From positions 1-64,000 of the forward strand of contig CAZTAO010000021.1 in NCBI GenBank assembly GCA_964611645.1: a DNA stretch of 64,000 nucleotides, given 5' to 3'. The stretch is from CAZTAO01 sp964611645 (GTDB taxonomy: Bacteria > Armatimonadota > UBA5829). The notes beneath the pieces are model-generated. The model had not been told where the DNA came from. It did not search any database and saw nothing but the letters and a program-made list of their open reading frames with translations. Shown here piece by piece: positions 8,765 through 17,986 of the stretch. The position numbers and the translations under genes were made by a program. Within the stretch, counting starts at the first letter, position 1. Each line of letters begins with the position of its first letter.

Positions 8765-8793
8765 TGGACAAACATGCGGAGTGCAGGTATATT
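8765..8793 (+). promoter_or_regulatory. Promoter of the DUF4838 gene
   Basis: TGGACA (8765-8770), exactly 17 bases, TATATT (8788-8793). It lies 46 bases before the TTG start at 8839 and has no competing upstream gene. Confidence 0.65.
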
Positions 8794-8838
8794 GGAGATA
8801 CTAGCTACCCGTCATACCTCACATTCCCTGGAGGCGTT

Positions 8839-11319
8839 TTGAATACTCGCTACATCAACCCCGTTCTTCTACTGGTTCTGTCCCTTGTCTCGACAGCCTG
8901 CTTAGCGGCGAAGCCACTGCCGCTAACCCTTGCCAGAAACGGAGCGACGCCGTACGTGATCGTCGTTAGCGCATCCGCGGATCCAAGCGACAAGGCTGTG
9001 GCAAATGACCTGGCGAGTATTCTCAGGCAGATGACTCGCGCCACGTTCAGAGTCGTCGATGACAAAACTGCCCCAGTTTCCACCGAGATTGTTATCGGCG
9101 AGAACAACTCGCGCCTGAAGATTCTGAAGCTGGACAAGCTCACCAAGGGCTTTGGCTATGGAGAGTACGTGATCAGGACGGTTGGTCAGCGATTGCTGAT
9201 AGCGGGATCTCCTCCCAGAGGAACCATCAATGGTGTCTACGGCTTCCTGCAGGACCACCTGGCCTGCAGGTGGTTCACGCCCGGCTGCCAGGACATCCCA
9301 GAGATGCAGACAGTGACCATCGCCCCCTTCACCGACCGCCGCAAACCCGCTTTCCGATGGCGGTCCACTATGAACCCCCAGGGCTATGACGCCAATTTCA
9401 CGGTTCGCAACAGGCTCAATATGTCCAAGGCAGAGGGTGGGTCGGTCGCGACAATGATGCTTATGAGCGATCCGCGTACGGAGTCCCTCGGCAACTACTA
9501 CCCGGCACACACGATGGGCTACATCCCGGAATCGGTGGGTAAAGAACACCCCGAATGGCTGGCGCTGGTGGCAGGAGAGAGGAGGTTCTACCCCGAACCG
9601 CAGGCCAACATGCGGGCCTATTGCGTGACCAATCCGGAGTTCGTCAAGTATATGGCCGGCTTTCTCACTCCCGGGGTTGCTTCCAGTGACCCAAAGCGTA
9701 TCACTTTCGCCGGGCTTGGCCAGTCGGACAGTTCCAACCACTGCCAGTGCGACGTATGCAAAGCCAACTACTCCCGGGTGGGCATCTCCGGCACGTACAT
9801 GGAGTTCGTCAACAATGTTGCGGCCGAGATTGCCAAGACCCATCCAAACGCCATAATAGATACACTGGCCTACGGCATGACATTTTCGCCAACCTCAGTC
9901 AAGATGCGTGACAATGTGCTTGTCACGTGGTGCCCGATAAGCGCGTGCTACATGCACGGACTGGGAGACTGCGCTCCGAACCGGGAAGGCACCCTCCTGC
10001 AGCAGTGCGCACAATGGCGACAAAACGCAAAGCTGATGCAGGTATGGTACTACTTCTACCAGTCCGACTGCTGGAACCCCCACCCCAGGCTCTTCGCTGC
10101 GCAGAGTTCATTCAAGGAGTTCAGGAAGCAGGGATTGGATGGGGTGTTCGTCGAGCCCATAGGAGCGTGGTGCGGCCGCCGAAAGAACCCTGTCTCGGAT
10201 GGCGACAAGCTGATGCCTGCATACAACGACTCAGCAGAATACGGCTGGTTTACCGTTCCGGTGGGAATGACGCACCTCAAGACATACCTGTCCTGCCGAC
10301 TGATGTGGGACCCCGACTACGACCTCACAAAAGGTATCAAGGAGTTCTGCACGGCCTATTACGGCGCGGCGGGTCCGGAACTGGCGCAATGGGCGATGAC
10401 AGAGGAACTGGAGTCCTCCTACGACAGAACCAACGGCCCGACATTCGCTTCCTATCGGGGAGTGCACATGGACATCGGCGGAGCGCCTTATATGAAGATC
10501 GATGTTCTGGAGAAAGCAGACGCCTTATTCGAAAAGGCTGAGAAGAAAGTGGCCAAAGACAAGACCCTCCTGCGGCGGGTGCGGATGGCGCGACTCTCAC
10601 CCGATCTCGCGGTTTTGTGCACCGCTCCACTTGATCACCCACTCCGCGCAAGAGCGTTCGCCCGCTTCTTCCCGCTAGTGGAGGAGTTGGGGGTGCCGAC
10701 ATTGCGCAGGACCTCTATATCCGGCGATGAGATGACTATCGCCGACTTCAAGGCGCTCGCGCAGGACAAGACCAGACTTGAGAACCAGATCAGTCCTCCC
10801 GCGGAGACCCTGGGGGCCAATTTGCTCACGAACCCTGACTTCGAGGAAACCGCACAGAACGGACTCCCGCCCGGATGGACAACCGAAGGCAAGTATTTCC
10901 CTGAAGACTATGACCTGGACAAGCTTGGGGTTGCCGTGGACAGATCGACCGCACACGCAGGGAGAGCTTCAGTTCGCCTCCACAAGACGCCCAAAGCCAG
11001 GAAAGTGGTCTCAGTCAGACAGCGATTCCACGTCAAGCCGGGAGAGACGTACCAGGCGGACCTGTATTACCAGACCGATATCGAGACCGGCGGGCTCTAT
11101 ACCATCTTCACTGCGTACGACAAAGCCGGTAACTTCATCACGCACCTGGGCGGAGCGAAAGGGATAAATGACACCGGCGGCGACTGGCGCATTCTGAGGT
11201 CGCAGGCAACCGTCGATACCGACACGGCGTTTCTAGCTATCGAAGCGCTGATCTACGACGACCAGGCCAACGGAACCGCATGGATAGATGACTTCACCTG
11301 TCGGCAGGTCCTGAAGTAG
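8839..11319 (+). CDS. Secreted DUF4838 protein with C-terminal carbohydrate-binding-like domain
   Basis: 826 residues. The TTG start follows CTGGAGG, and no ATG fits better. The signal sequence is VLLLVLSLVSTACLAA (a lipoprotein cut at Cys is possible but the lipobox is poor). Residues about 30-165 resemble the alpha-glucuronidase/GH20 N-terminal fold and lead into VYGFLQDHLACRWFTPG. The DUF4838 TIM-barrel region follows, with the family tract NHCQCDVCKANYSRVG and YMEFVNNVAAEIA. From about residue 665 a jelly-roll module begins (NLLTNPDFEETAQNG, later VKPGETYQADLYYQTD), typical of CBM4/9-like domains. The family is found in glycan-degrading loci, but its reaction is not established. It has its own promoter and is probably a single transcript. 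Confidence 0.82.
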   Translation: MNTRYINPVLLLVLSLVSTACLAAKPLPLTLARNGATPYVIVVSASADPSDKAVANDLASILRQMTRATFRVVDDKTAPVSTEIVIGENNSRLKILKLDKLTKGFGYGEYVIRTVGQRLLIAGSPPRGTINGVYGFLQDHLACRWFTPGCQDIPEMQTVTIAPFTDRRKPAFRWRSTMNPQGYDANFTVRNRLNMSKAEGGSVATMMLMSDPRTESLGNYYPAHTMGYIPESVGKEHPEWLALVAGERRFYPEPQANMRAYCVTNPEFVKYMAGFLTPGVASSDPKRITFAGLGQSDSSNHCQCDVCKANYSRVGISGTYMEFVNNVAAEIAKTHPNAIIDTLAYGMTFSPTSVKMRDNVLVTWCPISACYMHGLGDCAPNREGTLLQQCAQWRQNAKLMQVWYYFYQSDCWNPHPRLFAAQSSFKEFRKQGLDGVFVEPIGAWCGRRKNPVSDGDKLMPAYNDSAEYGWFTVPVGMTHLKTYLSCRLMWDPDYDLTKGIKEFCTAYYGAAGPELAQWAMTEELESSYDRTNGPTFASYRGVHMDIGGAPYMKIDVLEKADALFEKAEKKVAKDKTLLRRVRMARLSPDLAVLCTAPLDHPLRARAFARFFPLVEELGVPTLRRTSISGDEMTIADFKALAQDKTRLENQISPPAETLGANLLTNPDFEETAQNGLPPGWTTEGKYFPEDYDLDKLGVAVDRSTAHAGRASVRLHKTPKARKVVSVRQRFHVKPGETYQADLYYQTDIETGGLYTIFTAYDKAGNFITHLGGAKGINDTGGDWRILRSQATVDTDTAFLAIEALIYDDQANGTAWIDDFTCRQVLK

Positions 11320-11325
11320 ATGAGA

Positions 11326-11359
11326 AGAGCCGGGGCATCTGCTATTTCCGGGCGGCTCT
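11326..11359. terminator. Small hairpin between convergent genes
   Basis: AGAGCCG (11326-11332) pairs with CGGCTCT (11353-11359). It lies just after the DUF4838 stop and overlaps the 3' end of the convergent gene. There is no clear T-run, so termination is only likely. Confidence 0.35.
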
Positions 11360-13684
11360 GACCTTGTCGAGGATGTCTTGGGCGTCTTCGGACAGCTTGG
11401 TCAGGTAGGTAAGCAGTCCTTCCTTCTTGCCCAGATAGAAGTCCTCCTGCGCGAGGGCGAACTTGAACCAAAGGGCTTCAACGGTGTTCGGCTCCGGCGC
11501 TTGGAGGCTGGAGACCAGCTTCTCGCACCCTGGCACTACCTTCTCGTAACCTGTGCGGGCTTCATAGTAGGCCATTCCAAGAGCGCCTTTCGCTTCGTTC
11601 ACAAGCCTACGGCACTCGGCGATGTCACTGCCTGCCTTGAACAGACCCATAGACATCGTCCTGGCATCTTCAGCAGAGCGCACGTCGCCCCACTCAGCCC
11701 TTTGAGCTGCCTTCTTCATCTGCGCATCGACGGCCTTGGTGTCCAGTCCCCACCTTTGGGCTATCAGCCGGTCCAGTTCCGCCATTCTCAGGGTCTCCAG
11801 AGCACGATTGCGCATCATCCCGCGACGGACTGCCTGGAACTGCTGGGGGGATGCCACCAGGTAGAAGCGCCCGTCTCCCGGCGCGAGGCTGGCGGTCTGA
11901 AAACTGCGCGAGCCGAGTTTGGCGACCATGCGCAGACTGTACAGGTCGTAGACAGCGCGGCCCTTTGAGGCAATGTCTTTGGCGAGGTACACGAGCGAAC
12001 TGCCTGACTGAGCTGTGTTCTCGTTCACTGCAACCACAAACGATCCCCTTGCGGACTGCCGAACGCCCACGCTCACACCTTTCTCGCTCTTGGCCATCGC
12101 CTGAGTCCACGCGGAAGTCCTTGGGAGCATCTTCGTATCGATTAGAAACGGCCCTATCTCAGCGACTCTCTCGCCGATTGCACTGATAGTCTCCGAAATC
12201 GGGTTGGCCAGAGGCAAAGGGTTACCTATTGCGCTAAAAGATCCAGGATACAGGTCACTTGTACCGTAGCAGAAGTAAGAGATACCCTTGGCTCCATTGG
12301 CCAGCGCCAGATAGCTCATCAGGCGGATTTCCTGTCCGGTGGGCATTATGAAATCGGAATCACTGGAGAACCAGTCCGCACCACCCATGGCCTGCAGGAA
12401 CACCCAATGCGGCTTATCCGACTTCCTGCTCACCTCCCTGCACCACGGGCCGACTATCCACGGGTCCCGGCTTGCCTTGCGTATGGGGTATATCTCCGTC
12501 ATCAGCACGCCCAGATACGGCTCAAACCTCAGCATCCGGTTAATGGAGTACTGGTTGGCAATCGCGACTTTGCTCGGGTCGGCCTGGCCTAGAGCATCGA
12601 CCACACCGGCTACGCCCCACAGCCAATCGTCTGTAGCCTCATCAGCCACCGTCCATCCCGCAAGGTAAGGTTCATTGCGGAAAGCCTCGGCCAGGGACTC
12701 GGCATAGCCCTCTACCCAGGTCAGGTTCTCCGGACCCTTGCCTTTGATCACACCGGCCAGCGGCAAGACCGGCTGTATATACAAACCACGGGCAGTAGCT
12801 GGAGCAAGCTCTTTCTTTCGGAAGGATATGTAGTCATCCACGGGCAGTATCTCGCCCCACCCTCGCCAGTCGTCGGATTGGCTGAAATGGTATGCGCTGT
12901 AGTTGGCATGATGACGTACAACGGTGTCATACCACGACTCCAACCCCTCAGGCCCTCTGCACACCCCTGCCCACCCGAATGGGAAGTACTTGGTGGCAGC
13001 CGGCTTACGGGCCGCTGCGTTCTTTACGGCGTCCTTGAACTCAACTTCCTGCCGGGCGTCCGCAATGGCTTCGGCCTCCGTCATGGCACGAACGCGAATC
13101 CCTCGCAACTCAACCCAGAACTCTCCAACAGCAGACCCGGCGAAAGTTCGAAGAGTCAGGCCGGTGAGCTTGATTGGGGTGCCGGGAGTCGGGTTGCTCA
13201 CGTCTGGGACGTACTGGTAGCTGGAAGTGACCCACTCAGCGGGTTTTGATCCCGGGACAAAGAAACTCGAGGCAGATGCTCCGCCGCCTGCGCTCTGGGT
13301 CTGGCCGGTGATATCCAGGCACTCGGATGGGTCCGGCACATCCGTCCGCCACTCGACCTCGATCACGGGATATTTGGCGAGGTCCACTGCGGCGGACATA
13401 GGCAGTTCCAAGCGGACATAGTCACCGTGGTTCGTTGTGCCCCAGCCGTACAAAGCTGTTATGCGAAGGGCTTTGTCCACCTGGGTCACGCTGGAGCGCC
13501 CCTGAACGTTCTGACGCGACTTGCCATCATAGAACACAGCAGGCTGCAAAGCTGCAACAACAGCCGCGTCGGAAAAGTCGATGGACCACCCGACTGCGGG
13601 CGGCGCGCTGTCCGCGGCAAGGGCCAGTTGTGGGGTGGCGAATAACGCCAGGGTCATCAGCAGTATTGTGAAACGCATAATCAT
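11342..13684 (-). CDS. Secreted TIM-barrel protein of unknown specificity (beta-galactosidase-like fold)
   Basis: About 780 residues from ATG 13684; ATG 13678 is also possible, and both precede the signal peptide MRFTILLMTLALFATPQLALA. The longer frame starting at 13732 would put 16 odd residues before it and would include the promoter. Residues about 25-215 look like a beta-sandwich. The centre resembles a (beta/alpha)8 hydrolase: YIQPVLPLAG, then YLAGWTVADEATDDW, with a D-E pair placed as in GH42/GH5-like enzymes, and VLMTEIYPIR. The C-terminal 200 residues are helical (ALETLRMAELDRLIAQRWG). I do not recognise a named family. A good promoter lies immediately upstream. Confidence 0.72.
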   Translation of the reverse strand: MIMRFTILLMTLALFATPQLALAADSAPPAVGWSIDFSDAAVVAALQPAVFYDGKSRQNVQGRSSVTQVDKALRITALYGWGTTNHGDYVRLELPMSAAVDLAKYPVIEVEWRTDVPDPSECLDITGQTQSAGGGASASSFFVPGSKPAEWVTSSYQYVPDVSNPTPGTPIKLTGLTLRTFAGSAVGEFWVELRGIRVRAMTEAEAIADARQEVEFKDAVKNAAARKPAATKYFPFGWAGVCRGPEGLESWYDTVVRHHANYSAYHFSQSDDWRGWGEILPVDDYISFRKKELAPATARGLYIQPVLPLAGVIKGKGPENLTWVEGYAESLAEAFRNEPYLAGWTVADEATDDWLWGVAGVVDALGQADPSKVAIANQYSINRMLRFEPYLGVLMTEIYPIRKASRDPWIVGPWCREVSRKSDKPHWVFLQAMGGADWFSSDSDFIMPTGQEIRLMSYLALANGAKGISYFCYGTSDLYPGSFSAIGNPLPLANPISETISAIGERVAEIGPFLIDTKMLPRTSAWTQAMAKSEKGVSVGVRQSARGSFVVAVNENTAQSGSSLVYLAKDIASKGRAVYDLYSLRMVAKLGSRSFQTASLAPGDGRFYLVASPQQFQAVRRGMMRNRALETLRMAELDRLIAQRWGLDTKAVDAQMKKAAQRAEWGDVRSAEDARTMSMGLFKAGSDIAECRRLVNEAKGALGMAYYEARTGYEKVVPGCEKLVSSLQAPEPNTVEALWFKFALAQEDFYLGKKEGLLTYLTKLSEDAQDILDKVRAARK

Positions 13685-13711
13685 CTTGGCAACACCATAT
13701 CTTCCATCGCG

Positions 13712-13740
13712 ATTATACCACATGCGAGCCAACTCACGAA
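13712..13740 (-). promoter_or_regulatory. Promoter of the TIM-barrel secreted protein gene
   Basis: On the minus strand: TTCGTG, 17 bases, TATAAT (perfect -10). The start site would be about 20 bases before ATG 13684, which argues against the longer reading frame. Confidence 0.6.
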
Positions 13741-13818
13741 GGAATGATACCCCTGAGAGTCACAGTAGTAAGAGTAGACCGCTAGACACAAAGCATATAC
13801 GGTTCAGAGGTGGAAAAC

Positions 13819-15315
13819 GTGCCAAACCCAAAGCAAAAAGAGCTTCTTGCGCAGTATTACTCCCGAATGTTGGAGATATTCAGGCTGCACGGCATTGCAG
13901 CCCTGCTCGAATGGGACCAACAGGTGTATATGCCTCGCGGTGGCGCGTCGCATCGCGCCGAACAGACGGAACTTACCCACAGGCTGGTGCATACTCGCTT
14001 CACTGATCCGGCATTCTCTGACATCCTCTCATCTCTTAACGACTCCATCGGTGACCTGAGCCGGGAGGACGCAGTGAACGTCCGCGAGACCAAACGGATT
14101 GTGGACCGCGCCTCCAAGCTGCCCGGGGAGTTTGTATCAGAGAAATCGACCGCCTGCGTTCTCGGGTATGACGCGTGGCTCACGGCGCGACCAAAGAGCG
14201 ATTTCGCCGCGGTCAAACCACACCTCGAGACTATGTTCAGACTTTGCAGGCAAGAGGCGGAGCTTGTGGGGTATGAGAGCACTCCCTACGATGCGCTGCT
14301 CGACGAGTTCGAGCCTGGGGCAAAGATCGCTGTTGTGCGTCCGTTGCTTCTGGACCTTGCAGAGCAACTGAGCGCCATTCTCCCGGCCATTTCCGCAAAG
14401 TGCCCTGAACCTAAGAAGCTTTCTGGTGTTTTCCCGGTGGCTGACCAGATCAAGTTCTGCTCGCGTATAGCTTCAGACCTGGGCTACAGCTTTGAATCAG
14501 GCCGGATAGATGCCACCGCACACCCGTTTATGACCAGCATCGGACCACGGGATGTGCGCATTACCACGCGATTCGATGAGTCCGACCCGCTCTACTCGCT
14601 CTACAGCACGATCCATGAAACGGGGCACGCGCTCTACGAATTGGGGCTGCGGGAAGAGTATGCCGGAACGCCAATGGGAATGGAGGCATCGACCGGGATA
14701 CACGAGTCGCAATCCCGTACTTGGGAGAACCTGGTTGGCCGAAGCTCTCAGTTCTGCGTATACCTGCACGGGATTCTGACTGAGTTCTTCCCTGAGGCTG
14801 CCAAAGACGTCACACCACAAGACATATGGCATTCCGTGAATCACGTAAGGCCAAGCCTCATACGGACTGAGGCGGATGAGGTCACCTATTCGCTTCACGT
14901 CGTCATTCGAATGCTGCTGGAAGAATCGCTCATCTCAGGCGATATGCAAGTTTCAGACATACCTGATGCCTGGGACAGCTATTACGAGCGTTACCTTGGA
15001 ATCAGGCCGGACAGCCTCAAGAATGGGGCCATGCAGGATGTTCATTGGTATTCCGGAGCTGTGGGATACTTCCCAACCTATGCGCTGGGCAATATCTATG
15101 GGGCGATGTTTATGGAGGCTGCTACAGCCGCTGTGCCTACCCTGTTCGACAATATGGCGAAGGGTGATTTCAGCGCGGTGCTGGGCTGGCAGAGGAAGCA
15201 TGTGCACAGTCTGGGACGCAGCTACCAGGCGAAGGAACTCGTCGAGCGCACAACCGGGAAGCCCCTGAGCAGCGAGGCGTTTGTCTCATACATCAAGCGC
15301 AAGTTTGACGCCTGA
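13819..15315 (+). CDS. Carboxypeptidase Taq (M32 metallopeptidase)
   Basis: About 498 residues, full length for M32. The zinc motif HETGH lies in STIHETGHALYELG, followed by the conserved GMEASTGIHESQSRTWEN and the C-terminal GAVGYFPTYALGNIYGA. These Zn/Co enzymes remove C-terminal residues from peptides in the cytoplasm. No signal peptide is present. I chose GTG 13819 because AGAGGTGG ends five bases before it; GTG 13810 in the same frame lacks a ribosome site. It is convergent with the next gene across only 10 bases. Confidence 0.93.
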   Translation: MPNPKQKELLAQYYSRMLEIFRLHGIAALLEWDQQVYMPRGGASHRAEQTELTHRLVHTRFTDPAFSDILSSLNDSIGDLSREDAVNVRETKRIVDRASKLPGEFVSEKSTACVLGYDAWLTARPKSDFAAVKPHLETMFRLCRQEAELVGYESTPYDALLDEFEPGAKIAVVRPLLLDLAEQLSAILPAISAKCPEPKKLSGVFPVADQIKFCSRIASDLGYSFESGRIDATAHPFMTSIGPRDVRITTRFDESDPLYSLYSTIHETGHALYELGLREEYAGTPMGMEASTGIHESQSRTWENLVGRSSQFCVYLHGILTEFFPEAAKDVTPQDIWHSVNHVRPSLIRTEADEVTYSLHVVIRMLLEESLISGDMQVSDIPDAWDSYYERYLGIRPDSLKNGAMQDVHWYSGAVGYFPTYALGNIYGAMFMEAATAAVPTLFDNMAKGDFSAVLGWQRKHVHSLGRSYQAKELVERTTGKPLSSEAFVSYIKRKFDA

Positions 15316-15325
15316 GCCGTCGCGG

Positions 15326-16357
15326 CTAAGGCCGCCTGCCCGGGAACCGCGGAGCCAGGACTTTGTAGAGTTCCTTGAGGCTCAGAAGCCCCTTTGCATC
15401 CAGCTTGCGCCGTTCGCCCTGCTTTGGGTTGACCATTGAGCTGATCTGCAGGACAAGCTTGTCAACGACATCCGGACCATACTCGGGCACGGACTCAAGT
15501 GCGAATCGATCGATGGTGGAGTTGTTGCGCAGGATTGCAGCAAGTCCCGCTGCTTTGGGGGCAGCAGGCAGAGCCGAGAATGCGTAGCACGCGACGGCTG
15601 TAGCGACGGCTGCGGATGGGCAAGTTCCGCCAGGGCCACTGGCGTAGTAGGACGGCGCGATCAGGTTGATCACGGCAATGTCCTGCCCGGGACGGTCAAG
15701 GATGGTGAGAATGGTGGGGCCTTTCTTTGCGAGCGGAGCAACCGTCAGAAGGTTAGGGATGCCATCGGCCCACGGCTTGGCTGAGTAGCCCTGGACGGCG
15801 GTCTTTGTTGGTCTGTCGCCGACTTCCCCGTAAGGGCACAGGAACAGCGCCTTGGAGGCTTTTATCGCCTGGAGCGCGGGAGTTATCTCATCCCAATAGG
15901 ACTCAAAGAACACGACGATGTCGCATTCCTTTCCTGCCTTTGCAAAAGCCTTTGCCCACTCACCGGGTTCATCGGCTTCCTGGTAGCTGCGCACGCTGAC
16001 CGGCACCCTCAGGGCCTTGGTGAGGTCCCAGATGACTCTGAGTTCCTGGGTGTCGTGGGTGTTGGACTCAGGGTCGGGTTTGCTCATGTCCGGGGCCATC
16101 GCATACTGGAACTGGGTGGAACTATCCAGCAGGTCTGCGAGCACCTTCACGCTGACTCCGCCGGTTCCCACGATTCCCAGCTTCACTGCGCGCTTGCCCG
16201 CCACCTTGCGCAGGTTCTTGAGCATAGACTCGTTTCCGCCGCCAAGCGCGCGCAGTTCCCAAGCCGCCCCGGCAGCCACGCCGTCGAACTCACCCGCAGA
16301 GCACATTCCGCTTCCCGTCAATACCAAGATCACCGCCAGAGCGATTGCCAGTTTCAT
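15326..16357 (-). CDS. Secreted protein with subtilisin-like fold signature but altered catalytic residues
   Basis: 343 residues from ATG 16357, which has GGAGG upstream and begins a signal peptide (MKLAIALAVILVLTGSGMCSAG). The order of motifs resembles an S8 peptidase. VKLGIVGTGGVSV sits where VAVIDTGI is expected; SNTHDTQELRVIW aligns with the HGTHVAG segment; DIVVFFESYW and FLCPYGE follow where the next strands should be; and INLIAPSYYASGPGGTCPSA aligns with the APG...GTSMAAP block. If this alignment is right, the Asp is Gly and the nucleophile Ser is Cys, so it would be inactive or changed. No database name can be given from sequence alone. Confidence 0.6.
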   Translation of the reverse strand: MKLAIALAVILVLTGSGMCSAGEFDGVAAGAAWELRALGGGNESMLKNLRKVAGKRAVKLGIVGTGGVSVKVLADLLDSSTQFQYAMAPDMSKPDPESNTHDTQELRVIWDLTKALRVPVSVRSYQEADEPGEWAKAFAKAGKECDIVVFFESYWDEITPALQAIKASKALFLCPYGEVGDRPTKTAVQGYSAKPWADGIPNLLTVAPLAKKGPTILTILDRPGQDIAVINLIAPSYYASGPGGTCPSAAVATAVACYAFSALPAAPKAAGLAAILRNNSTIDRFALESVPEYGPDVVDKLVLQISSMVNPKQGERRKLDAKGLLSLKELYKVLAPRFPGRRP

Positions 16358-16375
16358 TACGGACCTCCACGGGTC

Positions 16376-16547
16376 GCCCCCTCGCCCACCGCAGTGGGAG
16401 AGGGCTGGGGTGAGGGACTTACGAGCGTCCAAATCTGCACAACGTTCGCAGGTAACGTGACGCGACAGAACGGGGAACGGCTTGTACCGGTAGGTCATCT
16501 CTACCCCTCACCCCAACCCTCTCCCCGCGGGACCGGGGAGAGGGAGT
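16376..16547. repeat. Two GC-rich interspersed repeat units upstream of a secreted protein gene
   Basis: A diverged unit at 16376-16420 (stem CCCAC/GTGGG then GGCTGGGGTGAGGG) and a close copy of the 8692 repeat at 16502-16547 (stem CTCTCCCCG/CGGGGAGAG) lie in inverted relation within the 228-base gap 16358-16585. They could form a larger foldback. No gene is seen. Confidence 0.7.
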
Positions 16548-16559
16548 TATGAACCCTGG

Positions 16560-16581
16560 CCCCCTCCTTGCGAGGAGGGGG
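16560..16581 (-). terminator. Hairpin just downstream of tyrS
   Basis: CCCCCTCCT (16560-16568) pairs with AGGAGGGGG (16573-16581) around a 4-base loop, starting 4 bases after the tyrS stop. The stem is strong, but there is no T-run. Confidence 0.5.
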
Positions 16582-16585
16582 AATG

Positions 16586-17806
16586 TCAGCCCAGTTTGAT
16601 CTTCCCGTATCTCAGTTTACCCGCGCGGATGATCGACCCATCAGTCGGCGTTATCTCGGCAGCGGAATCTGTGATCTTCTGACCATCAATGGAGACTGCG
16701 CCCTGTTGAATCAGCCTTCTGGCCTCACTGTTGGACGCGGCCATTCCGGACTTTGCCATCAATCGGGCAAGTTGCACTTTCCCGTCGGTCAAGTCGTCTG
16801 CGCTAATGGCGATCTCCGGCATGTCGGTCGGCTCTTCCCGGCGACTGAACACCCGCTCGAACTCCGCCTGAGCCTCAACGGCATCAGCTTCTGAGTGGTA
16901 GATAGTCACTATCTCGCTCCCAAGCCGCTTCTTCCAATCCATCGGATGAGCGGTGCCTTCCGCCAGGGCGGTCTTCATTATCTCGATCTGTTCCATCGGA
17001 ACATCTGTGCAAAGCTCGAAGTAGATGGGCATCAAAGCGTCCGGCAGAGACATTATCTTGCCGAACATATCCTTGGGAGCTTCAGTTATCCCAACATAGT
17101 TGCCCAGGGACTTGCTCATCTTGTTCACGCCATCGAGTCCCGGCAGGATCGGCATGAACAAGCCTACCTGCTCCGGCAGGCCATATTGGCCCTGCAGGTC
17201 GCGCCCCATCATGATGTTGAACTTCTGTTCGGTCCCGCCGACTTCCACATCCGCTTCAAGCACAACCGAATCATACGCCTGACAGATTGGGTAGAGCAGT
17301 TCGTGAAGACTGATAGGCCTGTTCTCCGCCAACCTTGTGGCGAAGTCGTCACGCTCCAGCACTCTTGCCACAGTCGCCTTGCTCGTGATCTTGATCACAT
17401 CGGCGAATGTCAGAGGGCCGAGCCACTCGCTGTTGAACACGACCTTGGTCTTCTCGGCGTCCAGTATGCGGCAGTACTGATCGTAATATGTTGTCGCATT
17501 GGCCTTGATTTCCTCGGCGGTCAACTGCGGCCGGGTAATCGAACGGCCGCTGGGGTCTCCGATAGACGCCGTGAAGTCGCCGATTATGATGACTACCTCG
17601 TGGCCAAGGTTCTGGAACTGGCGCATCTTCCGCAGAACGACCGCGTTTCCCAGGTGAATGTCGGGAGCTGTCGGGTCGAGGCCGAGCTTGATCCTCAACC
17701 GCTTGCCGTCCTTCTGCGCTTTGGCAAGCTTCTCCTTCAGGCCATCCTCCGGGACGATTTCCATGGTTCCACGTTTTATCAGGTCAAATTGTTCTTGAAC
17801 AGTCAA
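16586..17806 (-). CDS. tyrS: Tyrosyl-tRNA synthetase
   Basis: About 406 residues from TTG 17806. Class I synthetase signatures are plain: PDIHLGN (HIGH) in LGLDPTAPDIHLGNAVVLRK, and KMSKS in GVNKMSKSLGNYVG. The C-terminal S4 RNA-binding domain starts near LMAKSGMAASNSEARRLIQQ. The tract GDFTASIGDPSGRS is typical of the TyrZ-type enzymes. TTG 17806 is preferred: GGAG lies eight bases upstream, the protein then starts LTVQEQFDLIKRG like its relatives, and the promoter at 17853-17881 leaves a 40-base leader. ATG 17839 would be nearly leaderless. It charges tRNA-Tyr. No T-box is visible. Confidence 0.94.
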   Translation of the reverse strand: MTVQEQFDLIKRGTMEIVPEDGLKEKLAKAQKDGKRLRIKLGLDPTAPDIHLGNAVVLRKMRQFQNLGHEVVIIIGDFTASIGDPSGRSITRPQLTAEEIKANATTYYDQYCRILDAEKTKVVFNSEWLGPLTFADVIKITSKATVARVLERDDFATRLAENRPISLHELLYPICQAYDSVVLEADVEVGGTEQKFNIMMGRDLQGQYGLPEQVGLFMPILPGLDGVNKMSKSLGNYVGITEAPKDMFGKIMSLPDALMPIYFELCTDVPMEQIEIMKTALAEGTAHPMDWKKRLGSEIVTIYHSEADAVEAQAEFERVFSRREEPTDMPEIAISADDLTDGKVQLARLMAKSGMAASNSEARRLIQQGAVSIDGQKITDSAAEITPTDGSIIRAGKLRYGKIKLG

Positions 17807-17852
17807 AGTCGAGGCTCCGTTACTTGTGCTTAGTCTCATATCGAGCGTACCA

Positions 17853-17881
17853 ATGCTATCACGACGCAGGTCTATCGTCAA
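17853..17881 (-). promoter_or_regulatory. Promoter of tyrS
   Basis: On the minus strand: TTGACG, 17 bases, TAGCAT. It lies in the 180-base divergent region shared with efp. Confidence 0.6.
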
Positions 17882-17920
17882 TTCTCGGAGGCTAAAGCGA
17901 GGCGTTTCGCTCACAAACAT

Positions 17921-17950
17921 TTGCCCAAGGAGGCTCCGGTGTGCTAGAAT
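17921..17950 (+). promoter_or_regulatory. Promoter of the efp operon
   Basis: TTGCCC (17921-17926), 18-base spacer, TAGAAT (17945-17950). The GGAGG ribosome site at 17971 and ATG 17987 follow. Confidence 0.55.
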
Positions 17951-17986
17951 TCGGTGGTTACACAGCTATCGGAGGCTACTTGGTCA

